Origin: Trichostrongylus colubriformis
Lineage: Eukaryota > Nematoda > Chromadorea > Rhabditida > Trichostrongylidae
DNA: 64,000 nt
Assembly: GCA_963978905.1 (NCBI GenBank)
Contig: OZ022257.1
Coordinates: 18,185,664 to 18,249,663, forward strand
Direction: 5' to 3'
The position numbers and the translations under genes were made by a program. The notes beneath the pieces are model-generated. The model was not told the origin of the DNA and did no database searches. It was given only the letters and a program-made list of their open reading frames with translations. This document shows, piece by piece, positions 56,004 through 64,000 of this stretch (the first letter of the stretch is position 1; every line of letters begins with the position of its first letter).

Positions 56004-56690
56004 TTTTTTCCTTTGCCTTCAGCTTAGCTATTTATTTGGATAAAAGCAGAGAAGATGGCGCGATAAAAAAGCATTTTATACTTAAGCCGCTTTGCATCGA
56101 ACCCATTTTGCATGTCGTCGACACGAATCGCGCGCAGTAATGTGCGCGAGCCAACTTGTTTAGGTCATCATTGGAAAATTGGATAGTTTAGACATTGATA
56201 GTTTTGTATTTGATTGCATCGACTGGTAACAATTTGTTTACTTGCTGAGCATCTAATTCCTACACATTGATGGAAGATCCACATCCCGATTATCGATGTT
56301 TATGGTTTTTGTAAAGATACTTCATTACTTGGAATTTTACGTAGTCTAGCGGTCGATACCCAGTGTTGCTGCCAGTACCGAATTAGAAAATGATTATGAG
56401 TGAAACGCTTGCTTTGCTATCACAAATATAGGTTGTATCATGATTATCATATCAATGTAGATCGCAGTATAAAGAAAAATGCACCATTTTTTGGAGCTAG
56501 GCAATTCAGCGGTCGATACATCGGCCAGTGATATCAGAACACCAACAAAATATGTTCACCTAATGACAGTGAGCATCAGACGCTTTTGCTGAAGAGGTCG
56601 TTTAGTAGTATCAAGCGACTGAAGGATTTCGTCCCATCCGATTTCTAACGGCTCTTATCAGCCACCGTAAGCCGTTATCACTGAAGCCCC
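56003..56690. repeat. Dispersed repeat, copy 1
   Basis: The stretch 56220-56580 (tttttgtaaa, ggaattttac-tagtctagcggtcgatac, ccag-attg-tgc) recurs at 62690-63030. No gene was seen in 56003-56690 apart from possible unseen 5' exons of the minus-strand gene. Confidence 0.6.
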
Positions 56691-57440
56691 TATACCCAAC
56701 AGTACCTTTGAGGTCCCTGCACCTTACAATACCTGAATGTGTACAGCCTACAGCTGGCCGACAAAGCGTACCGGCCTTGGTGACATTTTCCTTCTCACGC
56801 TCCCAGTCGAATCTTATCAATCATTATCAGTTTGGATCTGCACCTATTAGTGTCCCCGTCCTACCCCGCAAAACATCTGTGAGTATGAACGCTCCGGGAC
56901 CAATGCGATAGGCAAAACGGATTCCACTACTCTAGCCTTTTCACGCGCTCCTTATCAAATCTAATCAGTCGTTATCAGGCTGGATCACCCATCAGCGTCC
57001 CCCTCCCGCTTCGCAAAACACTTGTGTATGAACGCTCCGGGACCAATGCGAGAAGCGAAACAGATTCCACGACTCTAGCCTTTTTACGCTCCTTATCAAA
57101 TCTAATCAACCGTTATCAGGCTGGATCATCCATCAGCGTCCCCATCCCGCTTCGCAAAACACTTGTGTATGAACGCTCCGGGACCAATGCGAAAGGCAAA
57201 AGGGATTCCACTACTCTAGCCTTTTTACGCTCCTTATCAAATCTAATCAGCCGTTATCAGGGTGGATCACCCACAATCAATGTCCCCGTCCCGCTCCTCA
57301 AAACACCCATGATAGTGCTCTTGGATCAACGCGAAAGACGAAACGGATTTGGCGACATTTGCCTTCCGAGGCTCCTTATCAGCCCTTATCAGTTGCTATC
57401 ACTTTCGGTCCACCATCGCCGGGGTTCTCTCAGCACCCCC
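56690..57440. repeat. Satellite-like tandem array, unit about 141-143 bp
   Basis: Four to five units marked by aacgctccgggaccaatgcg at 56888, 57031 and 57172, with a diverged unit near 57315. Each has ctccttatcaaatctaatca and gttatcag-ctggatca. The 141-bp unit is a multiple of three, so one frame stays open across units (57024-57590). This is not evidence of a gene. A related array is at 63540-64000. Confidence 0.8.
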
Positions 57441-57497
57441 TATATCACTTGCAAAATTCAGCGTCCCAAGTTTACTGCGACGCGAGATATGAATATC

Positions 57498-57545
57498 GTG
57501 ACACACAGACGGACACACACACAAACACACATACACACACAGACA
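57498..57545. repeat. CA-rich microsatellite
   Basis: Imperfect (CA)n / (ACAC) run after the satellite array. Confidence 0.85.
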
Positions 57546-57639
57546 AACCTACTAAAAGAATTATATATAGTAATATTTTATGCCATATAATACTCGCAAA
57601 AGAATAAACCTTGTTTACGGAGTGGTTTTCTCTGGTGTC

Positions 57640-57800
57640 GAAAAACTACTTATACCCTAGTGTAAGGGAGGTATATGCTGAGTTATGGGCGAACTCATTG
57701 GTCTCGGACGGGACTCGAACCCGCGCTTTTTATTTTCCGGGCGTGTGTGACAGGGAAACATGGGGTGCGGGTTCGAGTTCAGTACGAGACGCGTACGCGA
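57640..57800 (-). repeat. tRNA-like foldback remnant
   Basis: The minus strand reads GCGGGTTCGAGTCCCGTCCGAGACC then gagttcgcccataactcag. This is the T-arm/acceptor end of the tRNA-like unit seen at 26708-27113. An inverted partial copy (gtgcgggttcgagttcagta) follows at 57758. It is too incomplete to be a functional tRNA. Confidence 0.6.
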
Positions 57801-58323
57801 TTTGTTTTTGTAGTACCGAGTTCTCTTCCGATCCGAGGTCTATGTTGAATGCTATGCCCGCCTTTTGTGCTTGTTCCGTTTTGGACCTTTTAATACGAAT
57901 GGAATACGTGCAATGTTGCAAAACGAGATTCTCGAGATGTAAATTTCTAGCCTCGTCAATTCTGAGGAATGCTCTGAACAATAAAACTGTTAGCGCCACC
58001 GCAGAGAAGAAATTTGGATCTTTGGATAGAAAACCGAGGTGTACGATCTTACTATAGTTTCCTGCCGAAATGTTCTTACGATTAGAAACAGGAACTCTTC
58101 TCCTTACCGCGCTGTCTAACAGCGACCTTTCTATTCCCTTATCTGTATCTTTCTGGCTTTTCAGAAAGAAAGTGAGAGCTGGTGATATGCTCGCTAAGGA
58201 ATTATATGTTGCTTTGCATCCATGCAATGAGCCAAATATCCACTGCCAAAACTTAGGGACGAGATGGATGAAGTAACATAAAACACTAATGACTGGGTAG
58301 AAGAAATGAAGGGGTGGGAGCAT
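57795..58323 (-). pseudogene. Tyrosine recombinase fragment
   Basis: An open minus-strand frame (58323-57730, about 197 codons; the last part is foldback sequence). It contains the entry to a tyrosine-recombinase catalytic domain: an N-terminal helical stretch, then LLFRAFLRIDEARNLHLENL, whose Arg corresponds to the first catalytic Arg in the F(L/M)RxSE motif, then IRIKRSKTEQAQKAG. The HxxR and catalytic Tyr parts are absent, so it is truncated on the 3' side where the tRNA-like foldback begins. Such recombinases in animals come from DIRS-like retroelements or Cryptons; which one cannot be told from this piece. No reverse transcriptase was seen nearby. Confidence 0.6.
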
Positions 58324-58508
58324 GTTGCCAGTCGCCTAGGGGATATGCAAAGAATGTTAGACTTTCCTCGATGGAAGAGGAGCTTGAATAAAGTGCCAAA
58401 TATGGCCGACCGCGCAAATCGAGGCAGTCTATGGATTTTGTGGATATGAGGATTTTTCTCTCAATCAACGAGTAGCTGCAAAGAACTGTGGTAGTATCCT
58501 TCGATACA

Positions 58509-59534
58509 TCATGTCCCGAAGAGCGCATTTGGATGACTTCACTCGAGGAAGGTCCCGATCATAGGGAGACTCGAAGAAGGTCGAACCATGACAAGTGTGG
58601 CCCAGAAGTTCGGTATCGCTCACAGCATTGTTTCACGTGCATGGAGAGCGTTCCGAACCTTTGGTACTTCTGCTCGAAGACGAGCAGGTGGCCGCTCAAG
58701 GACAACTACGCCAAGGGACGACCGCTGCATTGTGCATCAAGCAAGAAGAGATCCTCGTCAGTCGGCTTCGGCTATTGCAACGACGTTTGATAGGACTCTA
58801 GGGCAAGCCATCTCACGCACTACAGTGGCAAGACTGCATAAGAGTGATCTCTTCGCGCGACGACCGTTACGTTGTGTTACTTTGACCTCCGCCCATCGGC
58901 GAGACCGCTTACGTTGGTGCCAGGAGCATGGCCAAAGGACCGATGAGGAATGGAACCGTGTGAAAGCAGATCGAATGAGAGCAGGTTCAGTCTGAGCAGT
59001 GCTTCTGGACGCACCCTCATATGGCGAGAGGTGAGAACACGCAACTCCCCCGGAAACATTGTCGAACGTGATCGTTCCGGTGGTCGAGGTGTTATGGTAT
59101 GGGGAGGCATCATGTTGCGTGTCCAGATTTTTGACCATGGAACTCTCACCAGTCAGCGTTACTGCGACGAGGCTCTCCCACATCATGTCCGTCTTTTTAG
59201 AGCTGCAATCGGCCGTGACTTCATTTTCATGGATGACATTGTGCGACCGCATCGAACAGCATAGGTGGAGGTGCTTCTAGAACGAGAGGATATCCGGCAA
59301 ATGGAGTAGCCCGCCCGTTACCCCGACCTAAATCCTATCGAGCAAGTGTGGCATGCACTGGATAGACGCATTGCAGCACGACCGAATGCACCAATGACGA
59401 TCCAGCAATTGTCAAATGCACTGATTAAGGAGTGGAATGCCCTGCCCCAGGAACTCATCACCAACCTCGTGGAAAGTATGGGATCGCGTTGCAGAGCATG
59501 TATTGCTGTCCGTGGTGTTCGCGCATCCTATTAG
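58509..59534 (+). pseudogene. Tc1 transposase pseudogene
   Basis: Spans about 342 codons, the normal Tc1 length, but in three frames. It has the N-terminal RRAHLDDFTRGR block, then (after a frameshift near 58552) TMTSVAQKFGIAHSIVSRAWRAF and RRAGGRSR (the helix-turn-helix with the GRPR-like linker). A second frameshift near 58980 leads into the catalytic domain with SGGRGVMVWGGI, FIFMDDIVRPHRTA and YPDLNPIEQVWHALDRRI. Two in-frame stops follow (near 59262 and 59307, the second replacing the Trp before PAR). The first catalytic Asp of SDESRF is changed to Asn. Dead element; terminal repeats were not located. Confidence 0.85.
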
Positions 59535-59666
59535 GATCCGTGTGACTTTTTTTGTGGTACCAGGATAAATCGTGAAGACTTATGTGCAATCGAAATGGTT
59601 GAATAAAAATGTCATAACTATTCATCTTATTCCGAGTTTTTGTCAGTTGCTTTCTGTACAATATCG

Positions 59667-60132
59667 TTAAAGGCACGGTTTACGATAATATGAGTATCTT
59701 GATTCCATCGGCAAGCAGATAGTCCGTCTCACAACGGTTAAGCGTGTGCCATGATCGCGGCGCGAGGTTGACTGCTTAACGCGTAAAGAACATGTGAATA
59801 AGATGGCGCCCACCGTCTCAAGATGGCCCACACCCATCTTCGATTCAACCAGCGGGTGAGCGGTGGCTTTTTGCATGGGAGGCATGCTATCGACTGCGGC
59901 AAGAAATGATAGGGAAACTCCCACTGGAAAAGAACCTTATCGGATGACATTATCACGGTGAAACTTGCTTGCTTTCAAGCTGCAAACTCGTCGCAGCCAA
60001 GGGTCAGAAACCCTTTATTCCCAAAGTTTTCAAAACGTTTCTTTGTTTTTTCTTCACACGTGTGTTCTTTAGCACTCCCAAAGCCTTCATGGAGCGTGGC
60101 AACGCACGGAAATTATCGTGAATCGTGCCTCA
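59667..60132. mobile_element. TTAA MITE (ACAGTTCACGATAATATGAG family), copy 2
   Basis: Starts TTAAAGGCACGGTTTACGAT and ends aattatcgtgaatcgtgcct. The right flank has lost the TTAA. Confidence 0.75.
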
Positions 60133-61292
60133 AGGTTCTCTCTTGATATGACATGAATTTCATCGAGCTATGCTGCCTGGCAGAGGCACAGTGATCGAAA
60201 GCGGCTTTCGTCCCTAAGTTTTGCACGCTAGTGTAGTTTCTGGCTTTCGGAATAAGCACATACTTGCTCCGTTCGGCTCCTCACCACTTAATGAACTCAC
60301 GACAGGCGTGAGAATATGCTTCAAAAGTAGCATCAGAACATTGAGTATGAAGCCGTGATAATATGGATCTGCAACCCTTGGTAATCCGCAATGTACCGCT
60401 GTTTCATACAGCTCGCTTGCTTCCTACCATACCGGTCCTGAAAAACACTGAGGAGCGGGCGGGTGGGTGTCAACTCGTGCTCAGGATATGATGCGAGGAT
60501 ATCGTACATAGACATCCGTCCATGACATGTAGGTCATCGAGTCATGTGAGGACTTGAAATAGTCCTCCCATACTACTGTACAGTCAACAATATTATCGAT
60601 GACGAAATGTGCTCTCCTACCGTCGGAAAGCAACACGTCCTTGTACCAACTTCGACGCAGCCTGCTGCGATATTCAGCAGCCGTTACAAATTAAAAAATC
60701 AAAAACATCTTAAACACTTACGTAGGAGCTGTGATCGAAATGGCTACAATATGATGCGTGGAAGAGTTAATGTCAAATTATTCCACTGAATACCTTCTGG
60801 GTGACCGTGTGATCGCCTCGCGACATTTAACCAGTATTTAAGTTCGATTGATATTTGAAAGCCTGTACGACCTAGTGAGTCAGTAAGGGCAGCGACAAGT
60901 GTCTCCATTGATGACCACTGTTTTGGGTGGTGCAGTACAGGCGGACCGCTTCTCTTCTTTTCATCATGAAACGCACACCATAATATTGAACTGTTAAGTA
61001 AATGCCTTCCGTGGCTAGGTAGAGCAGCTCGCATAATGTGGCAGGGCAGGTGAGCGACCCAGGTGCCAAGGTCTTTAACGCCCACAACTCGATACGCTTA
61101 CTATCTGCATCAGTATCTGTGGCCTCTCACCTCCTCGGTGCCTCTACTTCCTTCGTGAATCCCCCTCCCCACACTTGACCCTTTCAAACGAGTCACTCAC
61201 GTCACTAATACCATGTATTATCGTTACTTTGTGCCTGACGAGAATCGAACACGATAAAAATTATTCGATCTCAAGTGTAGAAGTGATCCCTT
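60133..61292. other. No gene recognised
   Basis: Several short frames on both strands, none with a recognisable motif or consistent splice sites. A minus-strand frame at 61085-60744 (113 codons) is the longest and matches nothing I know. Confidence 0.5.
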
Positions 61293-61500
61293 TCATTTTT
61301 CATTATCGAGCAACTTAGCGCCTTCGCTTTCACTTTTAATATCATCAGAGCACGCAGAGTCACTGTGGATTGTGTTTCCAAAGAAATGGGTGCTGATCTT
61401 TCTTTCTAGAATGGGAGCGAGATACGAAGGCGGAATCGTCACCGGAAAACTTGTCAGATCTTGGTTTCCTCGTCTTAGACGGTGACATTGGACTGTCGCA
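61293..61500 (-). CDS. Possible terminal exon of an unidentified minus-strand gene
   Basis: After a gtgcgacag acceptor, the minus strand stays open for about 65 codons to TGA at 61295-61293. The sequence includes TSFPVTIPPSYLAPILERK, THFFGNTIHSDS and ends SEGAKLLDNEK. The acidic, lysine-ended tail looks like a real C-terminus. An upstream candidate exon exists near 61990-61895 (minus; CISFIRDEICEITQSHKR), but its donor is poor. Family not recognised. Confidence 0.3.
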
Positions 61501-62175
61501 CGAACTTGTTCCATGGAAAGAAATTGATTGTGAGATACCCTAGCAGTGGGATGTCGATCAGGCTAAGACGAGGGAACGTTAATTCCAATGCAACCTTGAG
61601 TCAAGTTGTTGATGTCTATATTTGTTGTCTGAGACTTCTTAAAGGGATGTTGGCAATTAACTGATTCGAAATGAGATAAAAAGGTTCGGCTGCCTGCAAA
61701 GGAACCCATGTGAAGGACTTGTAATGAACTGCACAAGTGAGAGGAGTCACTTTTTCTTACTGTATTGTGCTGTCCGAGGCATAAGACCTTTCTAAATGGT
61801 GGGGCGATAAGAGATATGCAATTTAAAGAGATATGCTGGGGCGAGATGCGTTGAAAAATGCATTTCTTATCGCCATCTCCTCTTGAGCGTTTCGATTCAG
61901 TGGATGTCGAAGGGAAGGTTGACTTCGTTTAATTGTTTTACTCGTTTGTGGCTTTGTGTTATTTCACATATTTCATCACGAATGAATGAAATACACTCTA
62001 CAGGACAACAAACATTACTACAGCAGACAACCAGGAAAGTCAGTGTGGGCGGTTCGAAGGGATGAGAATGTGATGCGGGTGTGTGCAGATATGACATCGA
62101 ATCGCGTGGCCGCCCGCGGCGAGCGGCGCAGCGGGTGCGAGTGCCAGTGTGCAGATATGGGTGTTGAGCCGGCTG

Positions 62176-62312
62176 GCCATTATCGGCATCGAACCGTGAA
62201 GCTGAAAGCCTAAGTAGATATTGCTTTCTCATTAGCTATCAACATTCAGAATTATCAAAAGCGGAATCTACTTGGGCTCTCAGCTTCACGATTCGATGCC
62301 GATATTGCCCAG
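62176..62312. repeat. Short inverted-repeat element
   Basis: atcggcatcgaaccgtgaag...aagtagat is inverted as atctacttgggctctcagcttcacgattcgatgccgat. The flanks (ggctggcc, gctgataagctatggtaa) match the centre and arms of the foldback at 26708-27113. Confidence 0.65.
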
Positions 62313-62382
62313 CTGGGTCAACACGCTATTCGTGTGAGTGCTGATAAGCTATGGTAACTATACCATCCAGAAGCTGAAGCAA

Positions 62383-62640
62383 AGGCACATTTTGCTAATA
62401 TGAGTATCTTGGTTCCATCAGTGAGAAGGCAGCCCCTTTCACAACGGCAAAGCGTGTGCCATCATCACGGCGCGAGGGTGAATTTTTAACGCGTAAAGAA
62501 CATGTAACTAGGATGGCGGCCACCGTCTCAAGATGACTCACACCCATCCTCGATTTGAAGGCAGGTAAGCGGTGGCTTTTAATGTATGAGAGGCATGATA
62601 TCGACTGCGATATGAAATCACCAGTTGGGCTATCGCACAG
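62383..62640. repeat. TTAA MITE family, truncated copy
   Basis: Left end aaaggcacattttgctaatatgag with the internal blocks of the family. The right half is missing. Confidence 0.65.
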
Positions 62641-62689
62641 TACTGTGCAAATTATTCATTATTTATCTAACTCATAACTCAAATGAATC

Positions 62690-63030
62690 ATGTAATGGAA
62701 GAACGGTCGATGTTAACTTTTTGCTGAGCATCCTCCATAGGTGGTAGCTTCGTGTGCAGTTATCGATGCTTATCGTTTTTGTAAACTTGCACCACTATTT
62801 GGAATTTTACATAGTCTAGCGGTCGATACCCAGTATTGTTGCTGGCACCGCATGAAAAATGAATCGCCTGCTTCGCTATCACAGATCAAGATCGTGTTTT
62901 AATCATCCATGAAAATCGCAGTATCAAAAGACATGCGTCTTTTTTGGAACGCTAGGCAACTCAGCGGTCGATGTATCGGCAGTAGATGTCGGAACATAAT
63001 CAAAATACGTTCACCAAGTGTTACTGAGCA
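62690..63030. repeat. Dispersed repeat, copy 2
   Basis: Same block order as 56220-56580, including ggaattttac-tagtctagcggtcgatacccag. Confidence 0.6.
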
Positions 63031-63031
63031 T

Positions 63032-63511
63032 TTAAAGGCACAGTTCACGATAATATGAGTACCTTGGTTCCATCAACGAGCTGATAGCCCCTTCCACAAG
63101 GGCAAAGCGTGTGCCGTCATCACGGCGCGAGGGTGGGTGCTTAACGCGTAAGGGACATGTGAATAAGATGGCGGCCACCTCCTCAAGATGCCCCACACCC
63201 CATCTTCGATTCAAGCAGCTGGTAAGCGGTGGCTTCCACGTGTAATGAGAGGCATGATATCGACTGCGATAGGAAATGATAGGAGATACTCCCATAAAAA
63301 CAACCTTATCGGATATTATCACGTAAAAACTTGTCCAAACATTACATGCTTTTAAGCTGCAAACTCGTCGAATCCAGAGGTCAGAAACACTTCGTTTCCA
63401 AGGTTTTCGGAAAGCTTCGCCGTTTCTTTTTCACACTTGTGTTCTTTAGCTTTCCCAGAGTCTTTATGAAGCGCAACGAGGCATGAAAATTATCGTGAAT
63501 TGTGCCTTTAA
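63032..63511. mobile_element. TTAA MITE, best copy, 480 bp
   Basis: Ends AGGCACAGTTCACGATAATA and complement, with TTAA at 63032-63035 and 63508-63511. The TTAA duplication suggests mobilisation by a piggyBac-type transposase. No coding content. Confidence 0.8.
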
Positions 63512-63539
63512 CGCATTTACTGCAGCAGACTTATACTAA

Positions 63540-64000
63540 TAGTAAGCGGTGTACCGGATTTCACCCCTCCCTCGCTCTTATCAGCCCCGTGAGCCTTTTT
63601 CACTTTCGAAAAACACTATCGAGCTCCCCACACACTGTAATACCTGAGTGTGAACATTCCACTGTCAGCCAGAAGAGCGAACGAATTTGGCGACATTAGC
63701 CTTTTGAGGCTCCTTATCAGCCCTCATCGACCGCTTGCAATTTGCACCACCCACCATTGATATGCCCGTCCCACCCCTCAATATATCTATGAGTGTTGGC
63801 GCTCTAGGATCGACCCAAAAGGCGAAACAGATTTGGCGACATTAGCCTTTCGAGGCTCCTTATCAGCCCTTATCAATCGTTATCAAATTTGGATCACCCA
63901 CCGTTGAAGTGCCCGTCCCACCCCTCAATACACCTATGAGGGTGGGCGCTCTAGGATCGACCCAAAAGGCGAAACAGATTTGGCGACATTAGCCTTTCGA
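63540..64000. repeat. Satellite-like tandem array running off the window
   Basis: Units of about 146-150 bp marked by ttggcgacattagccttt at about 63687, 63833 and 63983, with aggctccttatcagccc and ggatcacccacc. It is related to the array at 56690-57440 and continues past position 64000. Confidence 0.8.

Noticed and set aside
57024..57590. 188-codon frame with 47-residue internal repeats
   Set aside because: The unit of the satellite is 141 bp, so openness follows from repetition. Earlier units with 143 bp break the frame.

Overview
The window is nuclear DNA of a nematode, most likely a strongylid (clade V, hookworm-like) parasite. The coding exons match conserved animal proteins. Exons are short (about 60-190 bp), acceptors are of the TTTCAG type, and introns range from tens of bases to 8 kb. 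An intact Hsmar1-like mariner resembles the hookworm bandit element. The species assignment is an inference. No bacterial, viral, CRISPR or rRNA features were seen.

Layout. (1) 454-3574, minus strand: two terminal exons of an unidentified gene, then four exons of GMPPA (the GDP-mannose pyrophosphorylase alpha-type subunit) lacking both the N-terminal half and the last exon. (2) 4091-12517, plus strand: a complete RNase H2 catalytic subunit (293 codons, 7 exons) followed 280 bp later by a complete CLPTM1L-type membrane protein (554 codons, 13 exons). The CLPTM1L start codon abuts a splice acceptor, which suggests SL trans-splicing and perhaps an operon. (3) 16551-44243, plus strand: a 27.7-kb IFT140/che-11 gene with at least 34 exons and a polyA signal at 44394. 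(4) 45917-56003, minus strand, convergent with che-11: a gene reconstructed from exon phases, encoding an unidentified single-pass membrane protein. (5) 57.7-64 kb: a tyrosine-recombinase fragment, a broken Tc1 transposase, a possible terminal exon of another minus-strand gene, satellite-like tandem repeats and MITEs.

Most non-coding sequence is repeat. Recognisable classes are: three mariner lineages (one intact, one degenerate, two as short deletion derivatives); a 3.9-kb element with about 1.14-kb inverted arms, a DDE transposase remnant and a nested mariner MITE; PIF/Harbinger-like MITEs (TAA duplications), one with an identifiable empty site; Mutator-like MITEs with 9-bp duplications; TTAA-flanked piggyBac-like MITEs; tRNA-derived SINEs; foldback elements carrying tRNA-like segments; and a 141-150-bp satellite. 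The 8-kb che-11 intron between exons at 28861 and 36943 is a stack of nested insertions.

The genes share no single pathway: RNase H2 (genome maintenance), CLPTM1L (ER/membrane), GMPPA (nucleotide-sugar metabolism) and IFT140 (ciliary transport). Only the first two plus-strand genes look co-transcribed. All gene models were made by eye from reading frame, splice sites and remembered family sequence. Exon edges should be treated as good to a few bases where phase fits, and worse where flagged.
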